Assembly (NCBI RefSeq): GCF_000311865.1
Contig: NZ_HE978580.1
Coordinates: 31,065-95,064 of the forward strand
Length of the DNA: 64,000 bases
Origin: Peptoniphilus obesi ph1
GTDB taxonomy: Bacteria > Bacillota > Clostridia > Tissierellales > Peptoniphilaceae
Reading direction: 5' to 3'
A program made the position numbers and the translations under genes. Each line of letters opens with the position of its first letter. Positions within the stretch are counted from its first letter, which is position 1. Under the pieces are notes generated by a model, which ran no database searches, was not told the DNA's origin, and worked only from the letters and a program-made list of their open reading frames with translations. Positions 9,224-18,818 of this stretch are shown here, one piece after another.

Positions 9224-11128
9224 TTATTTTATAGTTTTTTCTTTTACTTCTTTATTTAACTTTTCAATAAAGTCTTCTACTGATACATCTTTAATTTCTT
9301 CGCCATCTCTTGCTCTAACAACTAATTTATTAGAATCAACTTCTTGTTGTCCAACTACAAGCATGTAGTTAATTTTCTTTAATTGAGCTTGTCTAATCTT
9401 ATAACCAACTTTTTCAGCTCTATCATCTAAGTTAACTCTAAATCCAGCATCTTTAAATTTCTTTTGAAGATCTTTTGCATAATCAATGAATTTTTCAGAT
9501 ACAGGAATTATTTCTATTTGAACTGGAGATAACCAAAGTGGGAATTTTCCAGCAAAGTGTTCAATTAAAATACCCATAAATCTTTCAATAGATCCAAATA
9601 GGGCTCTGTGTAGCATTACTGGTCTTGCCTTTTGTCCATTTTCATCAATATAAGTTAAGTCAAAGTTTTCAGGCATTTGGAAATCTAGTTGGATAGTACC
9701 ACATTGCCAAGTTCTTCCTATTGCATCTTCTAGGTGATAGTCAATCTTTGGTCCGTAGAAAGCTCCGTCACCTTCGTTGATTGTGTATTCCATTCCCTTA
9801 TCTTCTAGGGCTTTTTTAAGAGCTTCTTCAGCTTGGTTCCAAGTTTCTATATCTCCCATAAAGTCATCTGGTCTAGTTGATAATTCTACTGTATATTTAA
9901 ATCCAAATGTAGAATATAAATAATCAGCAAGTTCAATTATTTTAAATACTTCTTCTTCTACTTGAGAAGGTAGGCAGAAAACATGGGCATCATCTTGAGT
10001 AAATGTTCTTACTCTGAATAAACCGTGTAGAGCTCCAGAAAGTTCATGTCTATGAACTTGACCAAATTCAGATAATCTTAATGGTAAGTCTCTGTATGAT
10101 TTTGGTGATGATGAATAAACAATTGTTGAACCTGGGCAGTTCATTGGTTTTATTGCATAATCTGCATCATCAATTTTTGTAAAGTACATGTTTTCTTTGT
10201 AGTGGTCCCAGTGACCTGATTTATGCCATAATTCTTCATTTAAAACTATTGGAGTAAGAATTTCTCCGTATCCCCTTTCATTTAAAACATCTCTCCACCA
10301 ATTTAAAAGTTGATTTCTTAAAATCATTCCATTTGGGTGGAAGAATGGGAATCCTGGTCCTTCTTCGTGCATAGTAAATAGGTCTAGTTCTTTTCCTAAT
10401 TTTCTGTGATCTCTTTTTTCAGCTTCTTCTAATCTTTCTAAGTATTCATCTAATAATTTTTTCTTTTCAAATGAAATTCCATAGATTCTTTGAAGCATTT
10501 TATTTTTTTCGTCTCCACGCCAGTAAGCACCAGCTATAGATAATAATTCTATTGCCTTAACTTTTTTAACATTATCAAGGTGTGGTCCCTTGCAAAGATC
10601 GTAGTAATCTCCTATTTTATAAATTGAAATTTCTTCGTCTTCTAATTCTTCTATTAATTCAAGTTTGTAATCTTGTTTCTTTTCTTTGAAAAAATCAATT
10701 GCTTCTTGTCTTGGCATATGAATATGTTCTACTTCATAGCCTTCTTTTACAATATTTTTCATCTCTTTTAATATCGCAGGTATGTCTTCTTGAGTAAGTT
10801 TATGGTCTAAGTCTATATCATAGTAAAATCCATTGTCTATTGCAGGTCCAATAGCAAATTTTGCATCTGGATATAGTCTTGATATTGCATATGCCATTAT
10901 GTGTGAGCTTGTATGCCAAAATATTTGCTTTCCTTCTTTGTCTTCAAATTTTAAAACTTTGAAGTCTGCATCTTGGTCTACAATTTCTTTCATGCCCTTA
11001 ATTTCTCCATTAACTAGTGCACCAAGTGCAACTCTAGCTAGGCCTTCTGAAATATCTTTAGTAATATCATATACAGATTTTTTTTCTTCATATTCTTTAA
11101 TAGATCCGTCCGGTAATTTTATTATCAT
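9224..11128 (-). CDS. thrS: Threonyl-tRNA synthetase
   Basis: 634-residue class II synthetase charging tRNA-Thr. Domain order: TGS (1-60), editing/SAD region with HTSSHIMAYA, class II core with MNCPGS, HRHELSGALHGLFR and a CGTIQLDFQ block that includes part of the zinc site, then the C-terminal anticodon-binding domain. The reading frame is open 16 codons further upstream, but that stretch lies in the T-box terminator region; the chosen ATG follows TGGAGGG. Transcription is governed by the T-box leader immediately upstream, so the gene responds to uncharged tRNA-Thr. It stands alone between the leader and the metal importer. Confidence 0.97.
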   Translation of the reverse strand: MIIKLPDGSIKEYEEKKSVYDITKDISEGLARVALGALVNGEIKGMKEIVDQDADFKVLKFEDKEGKQIFWHTSSHIMAYAISRLYPDAKFAIGPAIDNGFYYDIDLDHKLTQEDIPAILKEMKNIVKEGYEVEHIHMPRQEAIDFFKEKKQDYKLELIEELEDEEISIYKIGDYYDLCKGPHLDNVKKVKAIELLSIAGAYWRGDEKNKMLQRIYGISFEKKKLLDEYLERLEEAEKRDHRKLGKELDLFTMHEEGPGFPFFHPNGMILRNQLLNWWRDVLNERGYGEILTPIVLNEELWHKSGHWDHYKENMYFTKIDDADYAIKPMNCPGSTIVYSSSPKSYRDLPLRLSEFGQVHRHELSGALHGLFRVRTFTQDDAHVFCLPSQVEEEVFKIIELADYLYSTFGFKYTVELSTRPDDFMGDIETWNQAEEALKKALEDKGMEYTINEGDGAFYGPKIDYHLEDAIGRTWQCGTIQLDFQMPENFDLTYIDENGQKARPVMLHRALFGSIERFMGILIEHFAGKFPLWLSPVQIEIIPVSEKFIDYAKDLQKKFKDAGFRVNLDDRAEKVGYKIRQAQLKKINYMLVVGQQEVDSNKLVVRARDGEEIKDVSVEDFIEKLNKEVKEKTIK

Positions 11129-11355
11129 GATTTCCCTCCATAAAATAAAAACAAATAAAAAACGACCTATCGCCAAAGGACGATAGATCGTGGTTCCACC
11201 TTAATTAAACTCTAAATCTTTATCGCAGATATGCGCTTCGTTTTTGCGAAGTTCTCCAGGTTAGTTTTCAATTAAATTAATTAAAAGCACTCTCAGCCTT
11301 GTGCTTATCTCTGTATAATATCATTTAATTTACTCTTCCTATCAGAATCATTATT
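11129..11355 (-). ncRNA. T-box riboswitch leader of thrS
   Basis: About 225 bases of leader between the promoter and thrS. The conserved T-box AAGGTGGAACCACG lies at 11189-11202 and overlaps the 5' arm of a terminator stem (11162-11191) followed by a U-rich tract, the standard terminator/antiterminator switch. Upstream are stem I elements (AGAGATAAGCAC and AGTGCTT pairing) and small hairpins. ACTAACC at 11259-11265 contains both ACT and ACC, each a Thr codon, as specifier candidates; I cannot decide between them. Confidence 0.92.
11149..11191 (-). terminator. T-box-controlled terminator
   Basis: Minus-strand arms CGATAG-containing: ACGATCTATCG pairs with CGATAGGTCGT (11 pairs, one U-G), 8-base loop, then a T-rich tract. 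The 5' arm starts within the T-box sequence, so antiterminator formation would disrupt it. Confidence 0.88.
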
Positions 11356-11361
11356 GTATGT

Positions 11362-11390
11362 ATACTAGCACAATAGAAATAAATTTTCAA
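11362..11390 (-). promoter_or_regulatory. thrS promoter
   Basis: -35 TTGAAA (11385-11390), 17-base spacer, -10 TAGTAT (11362-11367) on the minus strand, starting the T-box leader a few bases later. The -35 lies right after the stop codon of the preceding gene. Confidence 0.72.
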
Positions 11391-11393
11391 GCT

Positions 11394-12074
11394 TTAGATT
11401 TGAAAAATGCTGCCATAATCAGAAAGTTCTTTTTTATTTAATATTTTATAACTTTCATTATTGTCATCTAAAAATTTAATAATTTTTTCATAGCTTGGGT
11501 GTTTAGATAAATCCCCAAGAATTATTATTTCTCCATCTACTAAACCAGATGCACCACCTATAAAACCATAATCAAATCCAGAAAGTTTTACATGTTTATG
11601 TTCTATAAGTAGACTATTTATCTTGTCCTTAACCTTATTATAAATTCCTAAATCAGATGTTATAAGAGAGTTTTTACCAAGCAGACAAGAACATTTTGTG
11701 TAGCCTTGGCTGACATCTATAAATTCATAAGATCTCTTCTTAAAATAATCCATCACAAATTCATCCGTATATTTTAAATTGTGGACAAAATATTTATCAA
11801 AAGTAAGAAAGTTAAGAGCAATATCATTTGGATAAGCAGCCTCTAATTTTTTACTAGATTTTATAATATTAAAATCCTTGAGTAAATCTTTGTAGTAGGA
11901 ATGATTTTCCCTATCGACAATTATGTCCCTATCTTCTAACTTCCTAATAAGCATGTCTGGGTGGCTATTTATTCTCTCGTCAAGATCTTCATTTTCTTTG
12001 GTTAAAATATATGAATCTAATTTGCTAAGTTCTTCTAAAAAGTAATTATCTATTTTTTTATCTAAAACAAGCAT
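11394..12074 (-). CDS. DUF6873-like protein (possible GME-fold)
   Basis: 226-residue cytoplasmic protein without signal or membrane segment. The pattern SHPDML near residue 41, AYPNDIALN near 95, QGYTKCSC near 145, ITSDLGI near 160 and GFIGGASG near 190 resembles the Clostridia family I know as DUF6873, placed in the guanidino-modifying-enzyme fold; this is from memory, not a search. Conserved His and Cys would be candidate catalytic residues, but no reaction is established. The chosen ATG is 4 bases after the upstream methyltransferase stop; an ATG eight codons earlier lacks a ribosome site. Last gene of the long FHA-to-rho run. Confidence 0.6.
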   Translation of the reverse strand: MLVLDKKIDNYFLEELSKLDSYILTKENEDLDERINSHPDMLIRKLEDRDIIVDRENHSYYKDLLKDFNIIKSSKKLEAAYPNDIALNFLTFDKYFVHNLKYTDEFVMDYFKKRSYEFIDVSQGYTKCSCLLGKNSLITSDLGIYNKVKDKINSLLIEHKHVKLSGFDYGFIGGASGLVDGEIIILGDLSKHPSYEKIIKFLDDNNESYKILNKKELSDYGSIFQI

Positions 12075-12078
12075 ATTA

Positions 12079-12855
12079 TCACTTTCTATTAATTTCATAC
12101 ATAATTATAGAACCTGCCACTCCAACATTTAAAGATTCTAAATTTTCTGATATTGGTATATAAATATTTCTATCAGATATTGACATAAGATAGTCTGAAA
12201 CTCCATTGGCTTCATTGCCAAGAACTAATATAAAATCATCTGAAAAGTCATAATTATATGACGGATTTTTAAAATTCAAGCTTGTTGTTATAATTTCAAA
12301 TTTTTTATCCTTTAATTTTTCTAAATCTTCTTTTTTATCTAACAAGTAGATTTTAATTTTAAAGATTGAAGCCATGGTAGATCTTATAAGTTTTGGATTA
12401 TAAATTTCTACACTGTCGCTTGAAAAAATTATCCCGTCTAAGTTAAATGCTATGGCTGATCTTATTAAAGTTCCTATATTGCCAGGGTCTTGTAACTGAT
12501 CTAGGTATAAATATTTTCCTTTTTCTATGTTACCTATTCCGCTTATATGAAGTTGCTTATAATATCCTATAATACCTTGAGAATTTAAGGTATCGGTTAA
12601 ATTTTTAAATAATTTTTCTGAAAAATAGTAAATTTCACAAGCATTTTCTGTGAGTTTTTTGATCAAGTCTTTATCGTCAAAATTTTCGCTTAGAGCTATA
12701 AATTCTGGCTTTACAAAATCTAGAGATTCCTCTATTACCTTTACACCTTCTGCGAAAAATAATTTTTCTTTTTCTCTAAATTTTTTATTTAGTAAAGATT
12801 TTAAAAATTTATATTTTTTATTTGTCTTGCTTTCTATTACACTATCAACTTTCAT
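12079..12855 (-). CDS. TrmH/SpoU-family RNA 2'-O-methyltransferase
   Basis: 258-residue SPOUT methyltransferase. An N-terminal substrate-binding part (1-95) precedes the knotted domain with the three SpoU motifs: [17 protein letters not shown] (about 113-129), LGNEANGVS (about 212) and [17 protein letters not shown] (about 233-249). The family methylates ribose in rRNA or tRNA; the closest type is the 23S rRNA group (RlmB/TsnR-like), but the site cannot be read from sequence. It overlaps the end of rho by 11 bases. Confidence 0.87.
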   Translation of the reverse strand: MKVDSVIESKTNKKYKFLKSLLNKKFREKEKLFFAEGVKVIEESLDFVKPEFIALSENFDDKDLIKKLTENACEIYYFSEKLFKNLTDTLNSQGIIGYYKQLHISGIGNIEKGKYLYLDQLQDPGNIGTLIRSAIAFNLDGIIFSSDSVEIYNPKLIRSTMASIFKIKIYLLDKKEDLEKLKDKKFEIITTSLNFKNPSYNYDFSDDFILVLGNEANGVSDYLMSISDRNIYIPISENLESLNVGVAGSIIMYEINRK

Positions 12856-14545
12856 ATTTATTAAACTTATCTTTCATGGCTTTTATAAATTCTCGATTTG
12901 TCTTGTACTTATTTATATTATCAAGAAGTGTTTCTGTTACTTCGTGACTTGATTCTTGATTCATTGCCCTTCTAACTGCCCAAGCAAAATTTAACTCATC
13001 TTTATCTAGCAAGTATTCTTCTTTTCTAGTTCCAGATTTATAGATATCTATGGCTGGGAAAATTCTTCTTTCGGACAATTTCCTATCTAAATGAACTTCC
13101 ATATTTCCTGTTCCCTTAAATTCTTCAAAAATTATATCGTCCATCCTTGAACCTGTTTCAATTAAAGTTGTTGCAAGTATTGTTAAAGATCCACCTTCTT
13201 CAATGTTTCTTGCTGCTCCGAAAAATCTTTTTGGTTTGTGTAAAGATAAAGGATCTAGACCTCCTGATAGGGTTTTACCACTTGGTGGAGTAACAAGATT
13301 ATAGGCTCTTGCAAGTCTTGTAAGCGAATCAAGAAGAATTACTACATCATATTTATTTTCAACAAGCCTTTTTGCTCTTTCAATAGCATTTTCTGCAACC
13401 CTAATATGGTTTTTAGCCTGTTCATCAAAGGTTGAATAAACAACTTCCCCATCGACAGATCTAATCATATCTGTTACTTCTTCCGGTCTTTCATCTATTA
13501 AAACTACCATAAGTTTTACTTCTGGATAATTTGTTGAAATTGATTTTGCTATCTTTTTTAATAGGGTTGTCTTGCCACTTTTTGGTTGAGATACAATCAT
13601 CCCTCTTTGACCCTTGCCAATAGGCGAAATAAGATCAATCAAACGCATGGCTGTGTCGTTGGAAGTATTTTCTAAAATTAATTTTTGTTTTGGATAAATT
13701 GGTATGAGTTTTTCAAAATGTGGTCTGTTGATTGAAAGACTAGGGTCAAGTCCATTTACAGATTTTATATAGATTAAGGCATTGTAACTTTCGTTTGCTT
13801 TTGATGGTCTAACTACTCCTGTAACTTCATCGCCATTTCTTAGTCTAAATTTTCTAATTTGTGATGGTGATACATAAATATCTCCTTCACTAGGTTGATA
13901 GTTATGGATCCTCAAAAATCCATAACCATCTTGGTGAAGGTCTAATATTCCTCCGACATAATTTATGCTGTCCATATCTTCTATGATTTCTGTAGCATTG
14001 TCAGAGAGATCTTCTATATTTATTTCTTCCTTATCTGATGAATGATCTTCTAAAATATCTTCTTTTTTGTCCATCTCATCCATCATCAAGTCTATATCTT
14101 GGATATTTAGAATCTCATCAATAAGTTGATTTTTATTAAATTTATATGATTTTTTTATGTCTAAACTATCAGCAATTTCTCTTAGCTTGGCAAGATTCAT
14201 TTTTAATAATTTTTTTCTATTATCATTGCCATCATCTTTATCAAGTTCAATTTGATTTTCTAATATTTTTTCAATAATTTCAGACTTTTTATATTTATAA
14301 GCCTGGTCTATTCCTTGATTTTTAGCAATTTCTCTTAACTCGGTTAGACTATTATCTTGTAATTCTTTTTCTGTGTAACTAGTAACTAAAGGCTCCTCGC
14401 CATCAGTTATATATTTATAATAATCTCCCCTATTAAGTGATGCATGATCTTTTAAACCCATTGATACTGCTATAGTTTTTAATTCATCTAGTGATTTATT
14501 TTGCAAGACATCATCATTTTTATTTTTATTGCGATCTTCTTTCAA
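12845..14545 (-). CDS. rho: Transcription termination factor Rho with three N-terminal SAP-like repeats
   Basis: 566-residue hexameric RNA helicase ending transcription. The ATPase core has SQPKSGKTT (Walker A), [12 protein letters not shown] (catalytic Glu and Walker B region) and a Q/R-loop region with [10 protein letters not shown]. The RNA-binding domain begins near residue 195 with [15 protein letters not shown]. Before it, three copies of the Rho_N (SAP-like) motif occur at about 18-45, 67-93 and 117-144, each of the form L.ELR.IA...GI; the usual number is one. An acidic linker joins them to the core. The start is TTG with AGGAGG in front. Order transaldolase-glpX-rho matches the conserved Firmicute arrangement. 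Confidence 0.95.
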   Translation of the reverse strand: MKEDRNKNKNDDVLQNKSLDELKTIAVSMGLKDHASLNRGDYYKYITDGEEPLVTSYTEKELQDNSLTELREIAKNQGIDQAYKYKKSEIIEKILENQIELDKDDGNDNRKKLLKMNLAKLREIADSLDIKKSYKFNKNQLIDEILNIQDIDLMMDEMDKKEDILEDHSSDKEEINIEDLSDNATEIIEDMDSINYVGGILDLHQDGYGFLRIHNYQPSEGDIYVSPSQIRKFRLRNGDEVTGVVRPSKANESYNALIYIKSVNGLDPSLSINRPHFEKLIPIYPKQKLILENTSNDTAMRLIDLISPIGKGQRGMIVSQPKSGKTTLLKKIAKSISTNYPEVKLMVVLIDERPEEVTDMIRSVDGEVVYSTFDEQAKNHIRVAENAIERAKRLVENKYDVVILLDSLTRLARAYNLVTPPSGKTLSGGLDPLSLHKPKRFFGAARNIEEGGSLTILATTLIETGSRMDDIIFEEFKGTGNMEVHLDRKLSERRIFPAIDIYKSGTRKEEYLLDKDELNFAWAVRRAMNQESSHEVTETLLDNINKYKTNREFIKAMKDKFNKYES

Positions 14546-14560
14546 AATATCCTCCTAATT

Positions 14561-15529
14561 TTATTTAGCATATTCTGGCTTTTGGGATAATTTATGAGTT
14601 GATTTAATTCTTCTTACAGTTCCACTTGGTAGTCTTAAAACTAAACTTTCAGTTGTTGCCATATTGTTTTTATGGTATTTAACACCTTCAAGTATTTCGC
14701 CAGTTGTTACTCCTGTTGCTGAGAATATTACTTCATCTCCCTTAACAAGATCTTCAATTGTGTAAATCTTATTTAGGTCTGAATGTAATTTTAAGCATCT
14801 TTCTTTTTGAGCTTCATCAGTTGGGTTAAGTCTTCCTTGGAAGTCTCCTCCTAGGCATTTTAAAGCTGCTGCAGCTATTACACCTTCTGGTGCTCCACCA
14901 ACTCCCATCATTAAATCAATTCCTGATTCATCAAAGCAAGCTTCTATTGCAGTTAAAATATCTCCGTCAGATACTTTTTTTATTCTTGCACCAAGTTGTC
15001 TAATTTCATTTATCATTTCATCATGTCTTGGTCTATCTAAAACTGCAACTGTAACTTCACTAACATTTTTATTTAAAGCTTTTGCCACTCTTTTTATATT
15101 TTCTGTTGGAGAATCATCTAGGTCTATGCATCCCTTTGCTCTTGGTCCACATGCTATTTTTTTCATATATACATCTGGAGCATTTAGCATTGTTCCTCTT
15201 GGAGATACTGCAAGTACAGCAATTGCATTTGATCTACCTTCTGAAATTGCAGTTGTGCCATCTATTGGGTCAACTGATATATCAACCTTGTCATAACCTT
15301 TAGAGTCTGATCCTATGTGTTCCCCTATATAAAGCATTGGAGCTTCATCAATTTCTCCTTCGCCTATAACAACGATTCCATCTATTTCTATTTGGTCAAA
15401 CATTCTTCTCATTGCATCGACTGCAGCCTTGTCTGCTCCATTTTTGTCTCCCTTACCTTGGAACTTTCCTGCAGATAAAGCAGCTGCTTCTGTAACTCTT
15501 GCTAAGTTTAATGATAAATTTCTGTTCAT
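14561..15529 (-). CDS. glpX: Class II fructose-1,6-bisphosphatase
   Basis: 322 residues. Hydrolyses fructose 1,6-bisphosphate to fructose 6-phosphate in gluconeogenesis. The metal- and substrate-binding blocks GEGEIDEAPML (about 55), VDPIDGTTAISEGRS (about 84-98) and GGAPEGVIAAAALKCLGG (about 188) are typical of GlpX. Sits two bases after the transaldolase stop and upstream of rho, a synteny kept in many Firmicutes. Length and motifs are complete. Confidence 0.95.
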   Translation of the reverse strand: MNRNLSLNLARVTEAAALSAGKFQGKGDKNGADKAAVDAMRRMFDQIEIDGIVVIGEGEIDEAPMLYIGEHIGSDSKGYDKVDISVDPIDGTTAISEGRSNAIAVLAVSPRGTMLNAPDVYMKKIACGPRAKGCIDLDDSPTENIKRVAKALNKNVSEVTVAVLDRPRHDEMINEIRQLGARIKKVSDGDILTAIEACFDESGIDLMMGVGGAPEGVIAAAALKCLGGDFQGRLNPTDEAQKERCLKLHSDLNKIYTIEDLVKGDEVIFSATGVTTGEILEGVKYHKNNMATTESLVLRLPSGTVRRIKSTHKLSQKPEYAK

Positions 15530-15531
15530 TT

Positions 15532-16188
15532 TTAAAATCCTCCCTTTGATTTTACATCTTTAAAGTCACTAAGAAATCTTTCGATACCACTATCTGTTAA
15601 AGGGTGTTTTATCATCTGAACAAAAACCTTATAAGGAATTGTTGCAATATCTGCCCCAGTTAATAAACACTTATGTATGTGCTCAGTATTACGGATACTA
15701 GCAGCAATGATTTCTGTATCTATATTATAATTTTTAAATACACTAGATAATTCTTGGATTAAAATCATTCCATCATAACCAATATCATCTAGTCTTCCAA
15801 TAAATGGACTGACATATTTTGCTCCTGCTCTTGCAGCAAGGATTGCTTGATTAACCGAAAAAATTAAAGTTGCATTTACCTTAATATTTTCTTTTGATAA
15901 AATTTTTATAGCCTTTAGGCCTTCAATTGTGATTGGAATTTTAACCACTATATTATCTGAAATTTTTGCAAGTAGTCTTGCTTGTTTAACAATTTCATCA
16001 CACTCACTTGCAGTCACCTCAGCTGATATAGGTCCATCTACAATTTCACTTATTTCTTTAACAACATCTTCAAAAACTCTGCCTTCTTTTGCTATTAAGC
16101 TAGGGTTTGTTGTTACGCCACTTAATATTCCCCAAGAATCAATTTCTTTGATTTCTTCTATACTTGCTGTATCAATAAAAAATTTCAT
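15532..16188 (-). CDS. Transaldolase / fructose-6-phosphate aldolase family protein
   Basis: 218-residue short-form transaldolase (TalC/MipB family). [15 protein letters not shown] at the N terminus and [13 protein letters not shown] are the family opening; the Schiff-base lysine should be in VVKIPIT (about residue 85). Short-form members act as transaldolases in Bacillus and as fructose-6-phosphate aldolases in E. coli; the sequence alone does not decide. Its start overlaps the ispF stop, and it is followed by glpX, grouping two fructose-phosphate enzymes in one operon. Confidence 0.92.
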   Translation of the reverse strand: MKFFIDTASIEEIKEIDSWGILSGVTTNPSLIAKEGRVFEDVVKEISEIVDGPISAEVTASECDEIVKQARLLAKISDNIVVKIPITIEGLKAIKILSKENIKVNATLIFSVNQAILAARAGAKYVSPFIGRLDDIGYDGMILIQELSSVFKNYNIDTEIIAASIRNTEHIHKCLLTGADIATIPYKVFVQMIKHPLTDSGIERFLSDFKDVKSKGGF

Positions 16189-16667
16189 TATAAATCTCCT
16201 TCTTCGAGTAAAACTACAGCCTGTGCAGCAATTCCTTCTTCTCTTCCCTCAAAGCCTAATTTCTCTGTAGTTGTTGCCTTGACAGATACATTTTCTATAT
16301 CTGTATTAAGAATTTCACAAAGACAAGCTCTCATATCTTCTATATAATCTTTAAGTTTAGGTTTTTGAGCAATTACTACACTGTCAATATTTGTAATTTT
16401 ATAATTTTTTTCTGTCATTATTTCATAAACTTTTTTTAGTAAAATTTTTGAATCTATGTCCTTGTATTTATCATCAGTATCTGGAAATAATTTTCCTATA
16501 TCACCAAGAGCCAAGGCTCCTATAATAGCATCCATAATGGCATGGATTAACACATCGGCATCAGAATGACCCAAAAGTCCAAATTTGTAGTCAATTTCTA
16601 TTCCGCCGATAAAAAGTTTTCTTCCCTCAACTAATTTATGAACATCATATCCTATTCCAATTTTCAT
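16188..16667 (-). CDS. ispF: 2-C-methyl-D-erythritol 2,4-cyclodiphosphate synthase
   Basis: 159 residues, full length. Fifth step of the MEP isoprenoid pathway, forming MEc[11 protein letters not shown] with the metal-binding Asp and His (about 4-12), [14 protein letters not shown] (about 34-47), and [17 protein letters not shown] near the C terminus are diagnostic. Adjacent to ispD, the enzyme two steps earlier, with one base between them. Homotrimer in characterised members. Confidence 0.96.
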   Translation of the reverse strand: MKIGIGYDVHKLVEGRKLFIGGIEIDYKFGLLGHSDADVLIHAIMDAIIGALALGDIGKLFPDTDDKYKDIDSKILLKKVYEIMTEKNYKITNIDSVVIAQKPKLKDYIEDMRACLCEILNTDIENVSVKATTTEKLGFEGREEGIAAQAVVLLEEGDL

Positions 16668-17363
16668 TTAATTTTCCTCAACTAATGCTTCTGCAATTAT
16701 TAAATCTTCTGGAGTTGTTATCTTAATATTTTTATAATCATTAAGTACAAGCTCTATCTTTTTTCCATATTTTTCAACCAAGGAACAATCATCTGTTCCA
16801 TAATAATTTTCATTGTAGGCTTGCTTATAGGCAGCTAACAAAATATCTTTTTTAAAGACTTGTGGCGTTTGAACAGCAAAAAGTTCTGACCTATTCGGTG
16901 TATAAGCAACTTGTTTTCCATTGTAGGAAACTTTTATTGTATCCTTTACCTTATTAGCCAAACAACATGCTCCAGATTTTAAAGCTGTTTCAATAGCTAA
17001 GTCAATCTTTGCTACATCTACAAAAGGCCTTGCTCCGTCGTGGGTTAAAACTATATCAAAGTCATCTGGCATATGGTTTAGAGCATTATTAATAGAATCT
17101 TGTCTTTCTTCTCCTCCATAAACAATTTTATAGGGCAAAGATATTTTATATTTATTAATAATTTCTCCAAGATAATGTATGTCATTTTGCTTAATTAATA
17201 AAATTATATAATCAACATATTTTGAATTTTCAATTTTATCTATTGTATGAGCCAAAATGGGCTTATTATCTATTTCTAGAAACTGCTTGTTTATAGAATG
17301 TTTCATTCTTTTTCCCATACCAGCAGCAGCTATTATGGCACATACTTTTTTACCCTCTATCAT
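16668..17363 (-). CDS. ispD: 2-C-methyl-D-erythritol 4-phosphate cytidylyltransferase
   Basis: 231 residues. Couples MEP with CTP to give CDP-ME in the MEP pathway. AAAGMGKRMKHSINKQFLEI is the glycine-rich nucleotide-binding loop with the conserved Arg and Lys; LTHDGARPFV and the Lys in AYTPNRSELFAVQTPQVFK complete the signature. Paired with ispF. The pair lies inside an envelope gene run, plausible since undecaprenyl phosphate is an isoprenoid product needed for wall synthesis. Confidence 0.95.
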   Translation of the reverse strand: MIEGKKVCAIIAAAGMGKRMKHSINKQFLEIDNKPILAHTIDKIENSKYVDYIILLIKQNDIHYLGEIINKYKISLPYKIVYGGEERQDSINNALNHMPDDFDIVLTHDGARPFVDVAKIDLAIETALKSGACCLANKVKDTIKVSYNGKQVAYTPNRSELFAVQTPQVFKKDILLAAYKQAYNENYYGTDDCSLVEKYGKKIELVLNDYKNIKITTPEDLIIAEALVEEN

Positions 17364-17370
17364 AATTAAC

Positions 17371-18810
17371 CTACTTGTTTAATTCATTTAAAGAAAATCT
17401 AATTATATCCTTAGCAATTGGAGCAGCAATTTCTCCACCCAGATATTCAACATTTTCAACAATTACAGCCACTGCAATTTGTGGATCGTCTGCTGGTGCA
17501 AAACCAACAAACCAAGCATTGTTGATTGTTTTTTCTTTGGATCTTTCTGCAGTACCAGTTTTTCCAGCAATTTGGAAAGATCTAAGTCTTGCTGCCTTAC
17601 TTGTTCCTCTATTAACTGAATTTATCATCATATCTTTAATTTGATTAGCTGTTTCTTTTGATACGGATTGGACAAGCATTTCTGGTTGTCTAGTCATAAC
17701 CTCTTCTCCATCTTGTCCGACTACTTTTGAAACTATATATGGTTTCATCATCTTACCATCGTTTGCTATTGTTGATGCAATCATAGCCATGTGGAGTGGA
17801 GTAACAGTTACGTCTGCTTGACCAATTGATGCAGCTGCTAGGGCTTGTTTATCCCAGCTTTGATAGTTGAATTTTGATTTTGAAAATTTAACATTGGTAG
17901 TATTTAAATCAAAATCAATATCTTTATTAAATAAAAATTTTTCTGCAGTTTCTCCCATTTTTTCTTGCCCCAATACAACCGCCTTATTAGCAAAATAAGT
18001 ATTTACAGAAAAAGTTATAGCATCATTTAAATCTATCTTGCCATAAGTTTTTCCACCAGCATTTTTGATTGGATAACCACCAGCATCTTCTTCTCCTGTA
18101 TCTTCATAAGACTGATCTATTCCATTTTCTATTATTGATGCAGCTGATACAATTTTTTGTATTGATCCAGGTGTGAAACCACCTTGCATTGCTGAATTAT
18201 AAAAAGAACCTTCATTTTTTTCAACAATAGCTGCATAGTCTCTTTCTATCGTTTCAAGGTTAAAATCTGGATATGAAACCAAGGATAAAACTTCTCCAGT
18301 TTTTGGATTCATAACTACAATTGCAGCTTTTTCTCCCACTTCTTCTAGGAGTTGTCTGGATCTTTCCTGGATGGCAGTATTAGTTGTTAAATAAATACTG
18401 TCACCTGTATCTTTATCATAATCACTTTTAAAGAATGCTTTAAAACTTCTAACTATATCTGGTTCATTTTTTCCAAGAAGATATCTATTGTAAGAAGATT
18501 CTATTCCAGAATTACCTCTGACTTTGTTTGAATATCCAACAACATGAGCATAGCTATAAGGATAGTTATAATGTCTTTGATATTTGTATTTTTCTCCGTC
18601 AGAATAAGCTAGAATTTCTCCTTTGTTATCATAAATATTTCCTCTTTTTATTTGAGCTATTTTTAAAGCTTCCCTCTTATTAGCAGGATGTTCTACTATG
18701 TTTGGAGCCTTGAAAATTGTAAAATAGCTTAAATATATAATTAATGAAATAAATAGAGCTATTAAAAATACCAATAAAATTAATATTTTTCTATTCTCTT
18801 TAATATTCAT
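17371..18810 (-). CDS. Class B penicillin-binding protein (PbpA/MrdA type)
   Basis: 479-residue bitopic transpeptidase cross-linking peptidoglycan. One membrane span at about 9-32, a dimerisation region with RGNIYDNKGEILA (56-68), then the transpeptidase domain with SxxK as S216-I-Q-K, SVN near 264, and KTGTAE near 410. The variant SIQK in place of the common STFK is worth noting but keeps Ser and Lys. The chosen ATG has AGGTGG five bases upstream; an ATG four codons earlier overlaps the rodA stop but lacks such a site. Directly after rodA and an FHA gene, as in the actinobacterial rodA-pbpA arrangement, so elongation partner of RodA is the likely role. Confidence 0.9.
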   Translation of the reverse strand: MNIKENRKILILLVFLIALFISLIIYLSYFTIFKAPNIVEHPANKREALKIAQIKRGNIYDNKGEILAYSDGEKYKYQRHYNYPYSYAHVVGYSNKVRGNSGIESSYNRYLLGKNEPDIVRSFKAFFKSDYDKDTGDSIYLTTNTAIQERSRQLLEEVGEKAAIVVMNPKTGEVLSLVSYPDFNLETIERDYAAIVEKNEGSFYNSAMQGGFTPGSIQKIVSAASIIENGIDQSYEDTGEEDAGGYPIKNAGGKTYGKIDLNDAITFSVNTYFANKAVVLGQEKMGETAEKFLFNKDIDFDLNTTNVKFSKSKFNYQSWDKQALAAASIGQADVTVTPLHMAMIASTIANDGKMMKPYIVSKVVGQDGEEVMTRQPEMLVQSVSKETANQIKDMMINSVNRGTSKAARLRSFQIAGKTGTAERSKEKTINNAWFVGFAPADDPQIAVAVIVENVEYLGGEIAAPIAKDIIRFSLNELNK

Positions 18811-18818
18811 TGTCCACC

